Shown: positions 25,769 to 35,457, counted from the stretch's first letter. The stretch: 64,000 nt of DNA from Mesorhizobium sp. LSJC280B00 (GCF_000502835.1 NZ_AYVL01000017.1:147148-211147), one strand, 5' to 3'. Numbers and translations: made by a program. The notes: generated by a model from the letters alone, not told the origin.

Positions 25769-26560
25769 ATGAATGAGCTGGATTTCGTGACCGTCGGCGA
25801 TGGCACACGCATCGCCTACCGCATCGACGGCGACGCCGGGAAGCCCGTGCTGATGCTGTCGAATTCCATCGCCACGACGCTGCGGATGTGGGACATGCAG
25901 GTCGGCGAGCTGTCGAACCATTTCCGTGTTCTGCGCTATGATTTTCGCGGCCACGGAGGGTCGAGCGTTCCGGCCGGCGCTTATTCGCTCGACCGGCTTG
26001 GCCGCGACGTGATCGAGTTGCTCGACACCCTGGGCATTGAACGCGTACACTTCCTCGGTCTGTCGTTGGGCGGCTTCGTCGGGCAGTGGCTCGGCATCCA
26101 CGCGCCCGAGCGGATCGAGCGCTTGATCCTGAGCAACACCTCGTCCTACCTCGGACCGGCAAAGCAGTTTGACGAGCGGATTGCCGCCGTGCTGCAGGCG
26201 CCGGATATGTCCGAAACCGCCGAGATGTTCCTGGGCAACTGGTTTCCTGCGCGTATGCTGGCGGCCAACGAGCCCGTCATCGAAGAATTTCGCGCCATGC
26301 TGCTGGCCATCGACCGGCAAGGCTTGGCTGGTCTGTTCGCGGCGGTTCGCGATGCGGACCTTCGCCGAACCGTAGCGCTGATTTCCAGGCCAACGTTGGT
26401 GATCGCCGGCCGGCACGACACTGTGACAGCCGCCAGCCATAGCGAGTTGATCGCGGCGATGGTGCCCGGCGCGAAACTGGTTGTCCTGCCCGCGGTCCAC
26501 TTGTCGAATGTCGAGTACCCCACCGAGTTCATGGAGGCCGTGCTTGGTTTTCTGCGCTGA
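25769..26560 (+). CDS. Alpha/beta hydrolase, 3-oxoadipate enol-lactonase-like
   Basis: A 263-residue alpha/beta hydrolase: LRYDFRGHGGSSVP, nucleophile elbow GLSLGG, an acid in AGRHDTVTAA and the His in PAVHLSNVEYP complete the triad. The whole pattern is close to PcaD of the beta-ketoadipate pathway, but no other pca gene is present, so a PcaD role is not assured. It is divergent from a LysR regulator that probably controls it. AAGGAAGG precedes the ATG. Confidence 0.88.
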   Translation: MNELDFVTVGDGTRIAYRIDGDAGKPVLMLSNSIATTLRMWDMQVGELSNHFRVLRYDFRGHGGSSVPAGAYSLDRLGRDVIELLDTLGIERVHFLGLSLGGFVGQWLGIHAPERIERLILSNTSSYLGPAKQFDERIAAVLQAPDMSETAEMFLGNWFPARMLAANEPVIEEFRAMLLAIDRQGLAGLFAAVRDADLRRTVALISRPTLVIAGRHDTVTAASHSELIAAMVPGAKLVVLPAVHLSNVEYPTEFMEAVLGFLR

Positions 26561-26675
26561 GATGGAGCACGACAGGGACGCTGAGTGAAACCCCGGTTTG
26601 AACATCCCCGCATGGACCGCAACCTATGATGCGCTAGCGCGCAGTGCAGGCTAGACTGGGCAATATCAATAGCGG

Positions 26676-27260
26676 ATGACGGCTGACATGGAACTTGGCT
26701 TTCGCCCATTAACGCCCGATCTGTGGCCGGCGCTCGAGGACCTGTTCGGTGACAGCGCCGTCTGCAGTCGCTGTTGGTGTATGTACGGACGGATCGGCAG
26801 TTCTTATCGAAAGCGACCCGGCGAGGAAAACAAGGCAGCGTTCCGGCAGGCCGTCCAGCATGGTCCGCCTCCGGGTTTGCTCGCTTTCGACGGCGATACG
26901 GCTGTCGGCTGGTGCCGGGTGACGCTGCGAGATGCCCTGCCCTGGCTCGATCGGCTATGGCAGCTCAAGCGCGTGGACGACAGGCCGGTCTGGTCCCTGT
27001 CCTGCCTCTACGTGCGAAAACGATACCGCAGGCGGGGCGTAACATTCCAGCTGATTGCGGAAGCACTGGAAGTCGCAAGGCGCGCAAATGCTCCGGCACT
27101 CGAAGCCTATCCTTTCGAGGCCGACGTATCGCCGAGTGCTTCCGGCAGCGGATATGCCTCCACCTTCGCGCGCGCCGGGTTCAGGGTCGTCGCTCGCAGA
27201 ACGCCGGCCCGCCCGATCATGCGCTATGATTTCAAGCAGATTGCCGATCATCGCCTGTGA
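26676..27260 (+). CDS. GNAT-family acetyltransferase
   Basis: About 190 residues with the GNAT layout: LAFDGDTAVGWCRVTL (strand 4), SLSCLYVRKRYRRRGVTFQL (acetyl-CoA loop, R-R-G-V) and ALEAYPFE. The N-terminal part has a Cys cluster (VCSRCWCMYG) and resembles the YobR/DUF-type GNATs. ATG 26676 or ATG 26688 could be the start. The acceptor is unknown. Confidence 0.85.
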   Translation: MTADMELGFRPLTPDLWPALEDLFGDSAVCSRCWCMYGRIGSSYRKRPGEENKAAFRQAVQHGPPPGLLAFDGDTAVGWCRVTLRDALPWLDRLWQLKRVDDRPVWSLSCLYVRKRYRRRGVTFQLIAEALEVARRANAPALEAYPFEADVSPSASGSGYASTFARAGFRVVARRTPARPIMRYDFKQIADHRL

Positions 27261-27594
27261 TCGCAGCTTGAAGTTTCGGCTATGGGTGGAAAGTTGCCAT
27301 CCAGCCGCTATTGCGCCCGCTTCGCTGTCACCGGCGAACATTACTGAACGCAAACAGATTAATCAAAGCCGTAGCGAGGCTCACCGACATTGCAACAGCA
27401 AGACTAGACTTCCGCAGCGGATCGCAGCTTGGCAAGTCTCACGTCTCCGGCCGAACGAACTGGCTGGCGACCTTAGGTTGTAGGCGCGAAAGTCACCGTC
27501 GGGCGTGATTACCAACTCTGTGATGTTCGCCCGTTGTTTTCGATGTGAAATCAGGTTGACAAGGTAGACCCTAGAACCCGTCAAAAGTGGGTAA
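27261..27594. other. Gap without a supported gene
   Basis: About 330 bases between the GNAT and SMI1/KNR4-like genes. Short frames exist but have no convincing start or composition. From about 27340 the base composition shifts towards A+T, in step with the next gene. Confidence 0.4.
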
Positions 27595-28224
27595 ATGGAG
27601 CTATTAGGGACAATGCGTTCGCAGGAAGAATGGTCAAGCAATGAAGACGCTCGTGCATACAGAGAGCTCCGAACCCTAGTCGATAAATGGAAACGCCTCG
27701 GGACGAAGACATATCCGGATGGAACAGAGTGGATCGGGCATACTCCTGATCGAGCGCCTGAAGCGTATTTGCATCAACTGTATGCGCCGCTTGACGCCAT
27801 CGGAATTGGGCAGATGGAGTCTGAAATTTCGCGTCGACTCCCAGATAATTTCCGTTGCTTTCTCATGCTCCACAACGGGATAGGTCTGTTTGCGAATTAT
27901 ATAAACGTCTATGGGCTGCGACGCAGCTGGTCACGCACAAATTTAGTGGAGGCGGGTCAACAACCCTTCTCCATACTGGAACCGAATGTACAGAGACGGC
28001 CAGGCAATGCACCAGACGATGTTCTCTTTATTGGTTCACTCGGGGATAATAGGAATTTAATTGCCATGAATCCGGACGGGAGGGTCTTTCGCTGGGAGAG
28101 TGATGATCCTCTGTTGGGTTCGATCAACTCCTACTCAAGCGTGTTCACCTTCCTGCTGGAAGAAGCCAATGAGGTTGCGGCCTTGTTCGACCCGGATGGG
28201 CGCAGATGCGATTCTGATAGCTGA
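27595..28224 (+). CDS. SMI1/KNR4 (SUKH)-family protein
   Basis: A 209-residue soluble acidic protein. The C-terminal half has the SUKH pattern: ISRRLPDNFRCFLMLHNGIGL, then YINVYGLRR, FIGSLGDNRNLIAMNPDGRV and SYSSVFTFLLEEANE. SUKH proteins are often immunity proteins of polymorphic or contact-dependent toxins, but no toxin gene is adjacent. The gene is visibly lower in G+C than its neighbours, which suggests transfer. ATG 27613, with AGGGACA upstream, may be the true start rather than 27595. Confidence 0.76.
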   Translation: MELLGTMRSQEEWSSNEDARAYRELRTLVDKWKRLGTKTYPDGTEWIGHTPDRAPEAYLHQLYAPLDAIGIGQMESEISRRLPDNFRCFLMLHNGIGLFANYINVYGLRRSWSRTNLVEAGQQPFSILEPNVQRRPGNAPDDVLFIGSLGDNRNLIAMNPDGRVFRWESDDPLLGSINSYSSVFTFLLEEANEVAALFDPDGRRCDSDS

Positions 28225-28372
28225 GCTTCCAAACCAGCTCCGGCAACACGCCGAAATCCAAACCGGGTATCGCCAGTCGCTTTTTTCACAAGCGATGCCG
28301 GAAGCTCCGGTGATGACGGCGGCTTGCGGCATCTAGGCTGCAGCCTGAAATTCGGAGCCAGCCGCATCCATC

Positions 28373-29989
28373 ATGCAGACCTATGATTTCATCATCGTCG
28401 GCTCCGGTTCGGCCGGCTCGGTCCTGGCCGAGAGACTGTCGGCTTCCGGCCGCTTCTCGGCGCTGGTGCTCGAGGCCGGCGGCAGCGACCGTCGCTTCTA
28501 CGTGCAGATGCCGCTCGGCTACGGCAAGACCTTCTTCGACCCGGCGGTCAACTGGAACTACAAGGCCGAGCCGGATTCGGGCCTGGCCGGCAATGCCGAC
28601 CACTGGCCGCGCGGCAAGCTGCTCGGCGGCTCGAGCTCGATCAACGCCATGGTCTGGATCAGGGGCGCGCGTGAGGATTTCGACGCTTGGGCAGCGGCCG
28701 GCAATCCCGGCTGGGGCTTCGACGACCTGCTGCCTGCGTTCAAGGCGCTGGAGGATAACCAGGCCGGCGCCGACCAATGGCGCGGCGTCGGCGGGCCGCT
28801 GCATGTCACCGACTGCTCGACCTCCGTCCATCCGCTCACCAAGCGCTATCTCGCCGCCGCCAACCAGGCCGGCCTGCCGCTCAACCCGGATTTCAACGGC
28901 GCCTCGCAGGAAGGCGTCGGCGCCTACCAGATCACCACCAGGAACGGCCGCCGCATGTCGGCGGCGCGCGCCTTCCTGCGCCCGGCGATGAAGCGCAAAA
29001 ACGTCCGCGTCGAGATCAACGCCCTAGCGACAAAAATCCTGTTCGAGGGCAAACGCGCCGTCGGCATCGAATATCTCCAGAATGGCGCGACGAAAACCGC
29101 CCGCGCCGGCCGCGAGATCATCCTGTCGGGCGGTTCGGTCAATTCGCCTCAACTTCTCCAGCTTTCCGGTGTCGGCCCGTCGGCGCTTCTTGGCGCGCTC
29201 GGCATTCCCGTCGTTCACGCCAACGAGAATGTCGGGGCAAACCTGCAGGACCATGTCGGCATCAACTACACGTTCAAGGGCAGGCTGCCGACGCTCAACC
29301 AGATCCTGCGCCCGTGGTGGGGCAAGCTGCTGGTCGGCATGCAATACGTGTTTTTGCGCTCAGGCCCGCTGTCGCTGTCGATGAACAATGCCGGCGGCTT
29401 CTTTCGCACCGATCCGGCCACGGCACGGCCCAACATGCAGCTCTATTTCCAGGCGTTTTCAACCGTCATTCCGAAGAGCGGCGAACGCCCGATCCTGACA
29501 CCCGATCCATGGCCGGGCTTTTCCATCGGGCTGTCCAATTGCCGTCCGTCGAGCCGCGGCGAAATCATGATCCGTTCCGCCAATCCGCGCGATTATCCCA
29601 AAATCGTCGCCAATGCCTTTTCGACCGAGGCGGACGTCGCTGAAATGCTGGCGGCGGTGAAATTCGTCAGGAAGATCGCCTCGATGCCGGCGATGGCCGA
29701 GATCATCGAGGAAGAGGTTTTGCCCGGTCCCTCGATCACCTCCGACGCGGATCTCATTCAGGATTTCAGGAAGCGCTCGGGCACCGTCTATCACCCGGTC
29801 TCGACCTGCCGCATGGGGCCGGACGCGGCGCACGCCGTCGTCGATCCGCGCCTCAAGGTACACGGCCTCGAGGCGTTGCGCGTTATCGACGCCTCGATCT
29901 TTCCCGACAACATAACCGGCAACACCAACGCCGCCGCGATCATGACCGGATGGAAGGGCGCCGAACTGGTTCTGGAGGATCAGAAATGA
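28373..29989 (+). CDS. GMC-family FAD-dependent oxidoreductase
   Basis: A 538-residue flavoprotein of the choline dehydrogenase/alcohol oxidase type. FAD loop FIIVGSGSAGSVLAERLS, GMC signature LLGGSSSINAMVWIRG, active-site His in TVYHPVSTCRMG and the second active residue (Asn) in DNITGNTNAAA. It oxidises an alcohol to a carbonyl. It is the first gene of a three-gene operon, and overlaps the dehydratase by ATGA. The substrate is unknown. Confidence 0.92.
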   Translation: MQTYDFIIVGSGSAGSVLAERLSASGRFSALVLEAGGSDRRFYVQMPLGYGKTFFDPAVNWNYKAEPDSGLAGNADHWPRGKLLGGSSSINAMVWIRGAREDFDAWAAAGNPGWGFDDLLPAFKALEDNQAGADQWRGVGGPLHVTDCSTSVHPLTKRYLAAANQAGLPLNPDFNGASQEGVGAYQITTRNGRRMSAARAFLRPAMKRKNVRVEINALATKILFEGKRAVGIEYLQNGATKTARAGREIILSGGSVNSPQLLQLSGVGPSALLGALGIPVVHANENVGANLQDHVGINYTFKGRLPTLNQILRPWWGKLLVGMQYVFLRSGPLSLSMNNAGGFFRTDPATARPNMQLYFQAFSTVIPKSGERPILTPDPWPGFSIGLSNCRPSSRGEIMIRSANPRDYPKIVANAFSTEADVAEMLAAVKFVRKIASMPAMAEIIEEEVLPGPSITSDADLIQDFRKRSGTVYHPVSTCRMGPDAAHAVVDPRLKVHGLEALRVIDASIFPDNITGNTNAAAIMTGWKGAELVLEDQK

Positions 29990-31197
29990 AAATCACCGAC
30001 GTCAAGACCTGGGTGGTCGGCAATCCGCCGCCCGGCATCGGCGGCAAGTATTTCATCTTCGTCAAGCTCACCACCGATGGCGGCGTCGTCGGCTATGGCG
30101 AGGCCTACAACGCCACCTTTTCGGCTCATGTCACGGCGAAAATGGTTGAGGACATGGCCGAACGCTATCTGATCGGCCGCGATCCGCACGACGTCGAGAA
30201 TTTCTTCCGCCGCGCCTATTCGTCCGGCTTCACCCAGCGCCCCGACGTGTCCGGGATGGGATGCTTTTCGGCGCTCGAAATCGCCTGCTGGGACATTATC
30301 GGCAAGGAGGCCGGCAAGCCGGTCTATAAGCTGCTCGGCGGCCAGGTTCACGAAACGCTGCGTTCCTATACCTACCTCTACCCGCACAGCGGCAGCGTCC
30401 ATTCGGAGGACGCCCGCGGCAAGAACGTCTACAACGACCCCGATCTGGCCGCCGCCTGCGCGCTCGAATATGTCGAGCAGGGTTTTAACGCGGTCAAGCT
30501 CGACCCAGCCGGCCCCTACACCGCCTTCGACGGCCACCAGCCGCGCCTCGTCGACATCGACCTCTCCGCCCGCATGGTCAAGGCGATCCGCGAGGCGGTC
30601 GGCACAAGAGCCGACATCCTGTTCGGTACGCACGGCCAGTTCACCGCATCGGGCGCGCTGCGCCTGGCTCGCGCCATCGAGCCCTATGATCCGCTGTGGT
30701 TCGAGGAGCCGGTGCCGCCCGACATGCCCGAGGTGATGGCGCAGGTCGCCCGCGCGACCTCGATCCCGATTGCCACCGGCGAGCGGCTGACGACCAAGTT
30801 CGAATTCGCCCGCGTCATCGAGAACCGTGCGGCGACCATTCTTCAGCCCGACCTTGGCCGCTCCGGCGGCATTCTCGAAACCAAGAAGATCGCCGCCATG
30901 GCCGAGGCCTATCACATCCAGGTCGCGCCGCACTGCTATTGCGGACCGATCGTCGGCGCCGCCAACATCCAGCTCGCGGTAACGCTGCCCAACTTCCTCA
31001 TTCTGGAATCGCTGAAACAGTGGGACGGTTTTCACGCGAAGCTGCTCAAGAAGAAGATCGAATGGCAGGACGGCAACGTCATCCCGTCGAAGGAGCCAGG
31101 CCTCGGTGTCGAACTCGACGAAGCCGTCTGCGAGGCGCATCCCTGGACCGGCAAGGACCTGCATTTGCAGATGCTGCAGACGCCGCTGATGCCGTGA
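29986..31197 (+). CDS. Enolase-superfamily (mandelate racemase/DgoD-like) dehydratase
   Basis: A 403-residue enzyme with an N-terminal capping domain and a barrel. The metal and catalytic residues are in the usual order: VKLDP, DILFGTHGQF, LWFEEPVPP, IATGERLTT, LQPDLGRSGG and APHCYCGP. The GERL and PHC elements resemble galactonate/mannonate-type acid sugar dehydratases. It probably removes water from a sugar acid or related hydroxy acid. It overlaps both neighbours (ATGA upstream, GTGA downstream). Confidence 0.91.
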   Translation: MKITDVKTWVVGNPPPGIGGKYFIFVKLTTDGGVVGYGEAYNATFSAHVTAKMVEDMAERYLIGRDPHDVENFFRRAYSSGFTQRPDVSGMGCFSALEIACWDIIGKEAGKPVYKLLGGQVHETLRSYTYLYPHSGSVHSEDARGKNVYNDPDLAAACALEYVEQGFNAVKLDPAGPYTAFDGHQPRLVDIDLSARMVKAIREAVGTRADILFGTHGQFTASGALRLARAIEPYDPLWFEEPVPPDMPEVMAQVARATSIPIATGERLTTKFEFARVIENRAATILQPDLGRSGGILETKKIAAMAEAYHIQVAPHCYCGPIVGAANIQLAVTLPNFLILESLKQWDGFHAKLLKKKIEWQDGNVIPSKEPGLGVELDEAVCEAHPWTGKDLHLQMLQTPLMP

Positions 31198-32117
31198 GCG
31201 CGCGTCAGAGCTATGCCTTCGTCGGTCTTGGCCATCTCGGCGGCCAGCTCGCCGCCAACCTGATCCACAACGGCTTTGCCGTCACCGTATTCGACCGCGA
31301 CCCGGCGGCCGTCGAGCGGCTGGTGATGCTTGGTGCCGATGCCGCCAACAGCCCGGCTGATGCCGCTGGCCGCGCCGGCAATGCCATCACCTGCCTGCCC
31401 TCGCCAAAAGTCAGCGAGGCGGTGCTGGCCGGCCCCGGCGGATTGCTCGAAGGCCTGCCCGCAGGCGGCAGTTGGATCGAGATGTCGACCAATGGCCAAG
31501 ACGAGATCGTGCGCCTTGCATCCCTCGCCTCGGCAAGAGGCGTCGAGACGCTCGAATGCCCGGTCACCGGCGGCGTGCATCTGGCAGCCGTCGGACAGAT
31601 CACCGCGCTGGTCGGCGGCGACGCAGCGCTTTATGCGCGCCACCGCCCTGCCGTCGAGGCGATGTGCGCGCGCTCGTTCCTGATGGGTCCGATCGGCTCG
31701 GCGGCGGTGATCAAGGTCATCACCAACATGCTGGCCTTCATCCATCTGGTCGCCGCCGGCGAAGCGCTGATGCTGGCCAAAAAGGGCGGGCTCGACCTTG
31801 CCCAGTCCTATCACGCCATCGTCGCCTCCTCCGGCAACAGCTTCGTCCATGAGACCGAAAGCCAGCTGGTGCTGAACGGCTCCTACGACATCGGCTTCAC
31901 CATGGACTTGGCGTTGAAGGATCTCGGCTTCGCGCTCGGCATGGGTGAAAAATTCGGCGTGCCGCTCGAGCTTGCCTCGCGCGTCGACGCAATCTTCAGG
32001 CAAGGCAAGCAGGACTATGGCGGCAGCGCCTGGTCGACGATGATCGTGAAACTGCTCGAGGATGCCGTCGGCACCGACCTGCGCGCACCCGGTTTCCCGG
32101 CTAAACTCGCAAGTTGA
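31194..32117 (+). CDS. NAD(P)-dependent beta-hydroxyacid dehydrogenase
   Basis: A 307-residue enzyme of the 3-hydroxyisobutyrate dehydrogenase family: FVGLGHLGGQLAANLIHNGF (cofactor loop), CPVTGGVHLAAVGQI (substrate site; usual form DAPVSGG), and KVITNMLAFIHLVAAGEAL with the catalytic Lys. GTG start overlapping the previous stop (GTGA). It is the last gene of the operon with the GMC oxidoreductase and the dehydratase. The substrate is a beta-hydroxyacid, not known further. Confidence 0.9.
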   Translation: MSARQSYAFVGLGHLGGQLAANLIHNGFAVTVFDRDPAAVERLVMLGADAANSPADAAGRAGNAITCLPSPKVSEAVLAGPGGLLEGLPAGGSWIEMSTNGQDEIVRLASLASARGVETLECPVTGGVHLAAVGQITALVGGDAALYARHRPAVEAMCARSFLMGPIGSAAVIKVITNMLAFIHLVAAGEALMLAKKGGLDLAQSYHAIVASSGNSFVHETESQLVLNGSYDIGFTMDLALKDLGFALGMGEKFGVPLELASRVDAIFRQGKQDYGGSAWSTMIVKLLEDAVGTDLRAPGFPAKLAS

Positions 32118-32209
32118 TATTGGCCGGATTATCAATCGATTTCAGTCGATTGGAGAGATCGCCGGAACCAGAGCTGCAGTCAACTGAATCAAAGTCTCAA
32201 CGCCTTGAT

Positions 32210-33184
32210 TCAATATCTCAGCGTCAATGCGCCGGGCAGGATCTCGAAGGTCGCCGGTATGCGACCCGGCGATTCGCCGTCTATGTCGATCAGCGCGGCG
32301 TTCTTTTGCACATCGCCGAGCGGCTCGACAACCACTTTCTTGCCGCGCAGGATGGTGATCGCCGGATGGTTGCGGTGCCGCCCGCCATAGAGCAGGCGGA
32401 TGTCCCAGATCAGCTTCAGCTTGCCGGCGGCGCGCAGGATGACGATGTCGAACTCGCCGTCGTTAAGCTCGGCGTCGGGCGCAATCATCATGCCGCCGCC
32501 GAAGAATTTCCCGTTGGCCACCGCCACCAGCGCCATTCGCGCCTCGACCGGGGCACCGTCGTCGATGGTGATCGCAACGTCCTGGAAGCGGTAGCGAAGG
32601 AATTCCCAGACCGTGCGCCAGTAGAACAGCGCCTTGGCCGAAACCTTGCCCTTGCGCTTGTCGGCGTTGACCGCGCGGTCGGTAGCGCCGGAAAGCCCGA
32701 GGCTGGCGATGTTGATGAAATGGCGGCTGGCCAGCGCGCCGTGGTCGTCGACATAGCTGATGCAGCCGGCATCGACCTTGCGCGGCTTGGCCTCGGCAAT
32801 CCGCTTCAGCGTCAGATCGACATTGTTCGACAGGCCGAGCCCGCGGGCGAAGTCGATGCCGGTGCCGCAAGGCAGCAGCCCAAGTTCGGCCGTCCGGCCG
32901 CTTTCCCGGAAAGCCTTCAGCAGCCCGTCGGCAACCTCGCTGGCGGTGCCGTCGCCGCCGGCCGCGATCACCAGCTCGAAGCCGATGGCGGCAAGGTCGA
33001 GCGCCAGCCGTTCGGCATCCCCCTCGGCCTGCGTTTCACGCAGCTCGAAATCGCCGAAATGTCTTTTCAGCGAAGCCGCAACCTCGGGCCAATGCCGCTT
33101 GAGCCTGCCGCCGCCGGCGATCGGATTGAGAACCACCGCGACCTTCAAGCCCGCCTCCCCAAGGCCATCGAACACGCCTTCCAA
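32210..33184 (-). CDS. Diacylglycerol kinase-family lipid kinase
   Basis: A 324-residue protein: VVLNPIAGGGR, VIAAGGDGTASEVADGL (GGDGT) and LLPCGTGIDFARGL, all typical of the DAGK catalytic domain, followed by the beta-rich C-terminal domain ending PGRIPATFEILPGALTL. It phosphorylates a lipid or sphingoid-type acceptor; YegS-like members are close. The start is probably ATG 33184 or a nearby codon. Confidence 0.9.
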   Translation of the reverse strand: MEGVFDGLGEAGLKVAVVLNPIAGGGRLKRHWPEVAASLKRHFGDFELRETQAEGDAERLALDLAAIGFELVIAAGGDGTASEVADGLLKAFRESGRTAELGLLPCGTGIDFARGLGLSNNVDLTLKRIAEAKPRKVDAGCISYVDDHGALASRHFINIASLGLSGATDRAVNADKRKGKVSAKALFYWRTVWEFLRYRFQDVAITIDDGAPVEARMALVAVANGKFFGGGMMIAPDAELNDGEFDIVILRAAGKLKLIWDIRLLYGGRHRNHPAITILRGKKVVVEPLGDVQKNAALIDIDGESPGRIPATFEILPGALTLRY

Positions 33185-33885
33185 TCATTTGCCGGCATTG
33201 AAGCCCGCGCCGGGCCGCAGGGCAAGGGTCGATTACCCGACAATGCGGCTTCGGCATCGAGGCGGCAAATCCCGACCGGCGGCGGCAGAGATCGGAAAGT
33301 CGCTATTTTGGCAGGGTTAGTCCCCGATAATCCCGCTATCCACAGGCATGCGGCAGTTCCGCCAAACGCTTATCCGACGTACGTTAAAACCTATCTCAGG
33401 CGGCTACCGATCGCCACGCCGAAAGGCAAAGCGGAACGGCGGATTTCCTGAGGCCCGTACGGCCCTGAACGAGAACAGGCTTGCTTGTTGGAGGGATGGA
33501 CGCCGAGACCTACGGGGCCGCGGAAAGCGTGCGAACGCCGACGGCGGACCGATGCTGCCATGAAGGACGGCAAAAACCTTCGATGGCGCGCTGGGCAAAG
33601 CTCGCAAGAGTGGAGACCGGCGTGGTCCGGAACGGACGCTGCCTTCGGGCGGCGACTGGCAGGACCGTCAAAATCAAGGCCGGCATGGCGCGACATCTTT
33701 CGGGAGTTGCTGCCGCGACCGTGTCCTGATCTGACAGGGAGGCGCTGGGAGAAATCCCGGCGCCGACTGTCTTTGTGGCCCCGCCTGACGATTTTGCCGG
33801 CGACGCTTCACGCTGCGCCAAAATCAGCTACTATCCATTTGTCGTCGGGGGCCGTTTAAAGGGGCTGACGGCAGGGGGACATTTC
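33185..33885. other. 700-base region without a supported gene
   Basis: Several short frames exist on both strands (for example minus strand 33391-33696 and plus strand 33485-33859), with Arg/Pro/Trp-heavy composition and no clear ribosome sites. I see no tRNA-like fold, terminator or long repeat. It may hold a decayed gene or a repeat family that a genome-wide comparison would reveal. Confidence 0.4.
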
Positions 33886-34320
33886 ATGACGCTCATCCAG
33901 AGGCTTGCCGTTGCCTATGCTTTCCTGTTCTTCGGCGTTGTTGCCATCGGCTATGTGCCGGCCTTCAACGATGCCGGCGGCAATCTGTTCGGCCTGTTCT
34001 CGCTGCAATGGTATGATGATTTGCTGCACGCCTTCTCCGGCGTCTGGGCGCTGGCCGCCGCTTTCATCTCGCACCGCCAGGCGGTGTTCTATTTCAAGCT
34101 GTTCGGCTCGGTCTATCTGTTCGACGGCGTGCTCGGCCTGGTCACCGGTTCCGGCTGCCTCGATGGCGGCATCTTCATCAACGGCTTCCGCTCCCTGAAC
34201 GACATCGAATTCCCGGCCCGCTTCTTCGCCAACCTGCCGCACATCGTCATCGGCGGCTTCGCCGTCTACGTCGGGTTCTGGCTGTCGAAACGTGTGTACG
34301 ACCATTTCGCCACGGCCTGA
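33886..34320 (+). CDS. Four-helix integral membrane protein
   Basis: A 144-residue protein with about four membrane segments (AVAYAFLFFGVVAIGYV; LHAFSGVWALAAAFI; LFGSVYLFDGVLGLVTG; IVIGGFAVYVGFWLS). GGGGGACATTTC precedes the ATG. The next gene starts six bases after the stop, so the two form an operon. DUF4383-like proteins have a similar layout, but I am not sure of the family. Confidence 0.78.
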   Translation: MTLIQRLAVAYAFLFFGVVAIGYVPAFNDAGGNLFGLFSLQWYDDLLHAFSGVWALAAAFISHRQAVFYFKLFGSVYLFDGVLGLVTGSGCLDGGIFINGFRSLNDIEFPARFFANLPHIVIGGFAVYVGFWLSKRVYDHFATA

Positions 34321-34326
34321 CCAGCC

Positions 34327-35457
34327 ATGTTCCTGTTCCGCTGGCTGAAGCGCATCATCAAGGCGATCCTCTGGCTCGTCGTCATTGTCGTGTTGATCCC
34401 GATCGCCGGGCTGGCCTACGGCTTTCTCACCACGCCGTCGCTGGACACAACACCATTGCCGGGCATCGCCGAGGGTGCTCCGCCAAAGGCGCTGGCCGAC
34501 AAGGTCCGTGCCGAGATCCCCGGCTACCAACGGCCGGAGGAATCGACCTTTCTCACCTATCCGGAATGGGCCATCGTCTACGCCGCCCGCGAATATGCCG
34601 GCTTTGTCGACAAGAACCAGCCGAGCGGTTTTCCCTATCTCTCCTATATCGGCCGCTTCTGGCAGGACTATGCGATGGTCATCCGCGCCAGCTCCACCTA
34701 CAAGTTCAACCTCGACAACCACCAGATGCTGGTGGTCATCGGCACCAGCCACACGATCGAGCACGCCATCCAGTGGGCCTATGAAAATACGATCGGCCGC
34801 GTCACCGAAGCGACAGCCGGCAAGCGCACCGCCGTCGACATCTACCAGGCCAAGGTCGCGGCCGATTATGCCGGTTTTCTCGACCAGGTGCCGTGGTACC
34901 AGTTTCCCTATGCCGAAAAACGTGCCGGCCTGTTAGCCGTCCAGCCGGCGCCGGACGACAGCGCCTTCCGTACCGGCGAACGCAAGCTCGCCTTCGGCCT
35001 CGCCGACACGATCAAGCAGGGCTACGCCGATCTGATCAAGTCGGCGCTCGCCGCCACCACCGACCCGGCCCTGCTCGACATTCATGTCTGGGCCAAGGGT
35101 CCGGTCGGGGAAGTGACGCGCAACGAACCCGACACCTTGCTGGAGCGCGATCTCGGCGCCGACGGCACGGTCTTCGTCACCAGGCGCTATCAGGTGTTCA
35201 CCGACATGATCCCGCGCCTGATCGACAAGGGCGTCTCCTTCGTCGAGATCGGCGGCAATGACGAGATCATGGTCACCATGCTTTCCAATGACGAGATCAA
35301 TGTTCCCGAAGGTGCACGCACCTTGTTCAGCTACCCGCTTCCGGCGGAACCTTCGACGCGCCGCACCGGGCTGACTGTCGCCGTGCGCAAGCTGCACATC
35401 GTGCTGCCGGCGCTGATGACGGCGGGCGCCAGGCTCGAGCATGTCTACGATTACTGA
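34327..35457 (+). CDS. Membrane-anchored hypothetical protein
   Basis: A 376-residue protein with one N-terminal membrane anchor (AILWLVVIVVLIPIAGLAYG) and a large soluble part, probably periplasmic. A conserved-looking stretch has TFLTYPEWAIVYAAREYA and NLDNHQMLVVIGTSHTIEHA. I recognise no enzyme motif. It follows the four-helix protein by six bases; the two probably act together in the envelope. Confidence 0.78.
   Translation: MFLFRWLKRIIKAILWLVVIVVLIPIAGLAYGFLTTPSLDTTPLPGIAEGAPPKALADKVRAEIPGYQRPEESTFLTYPEWAIVYAAREYAGFVDKNQPSGFPYLSYIGRFWQDYAMVIRASSTYKFNLDNHQMLVVIGTSHTIEHAIQWAYENTIGRVTEATAGKRTAVDIYQAKVAADYAGFLDQVPWYQFPYAEKRAGLLAVQPAPDDSAFRTGERKLAFGLADTIKQGYADLIKSALAATTDPALLDIHVWAKGPVGEVTRNEPDTLLERDLGADGTVFVTRRYQVFTDMIPRLIDKGVSFVEIGGNDEIMVTMLSNDEINVPEGARTLFSYPLPAEPSTRRTGLTVAVRKLHIVLPALMTAGARLEHVYDY

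Noticed and set aside
33391..33859. Short overlapping frames on both strands as possible genes
   Set aside because: No ribosome site, Arg/Pro/Trp-rich composition and no recognisable domain on either strand.
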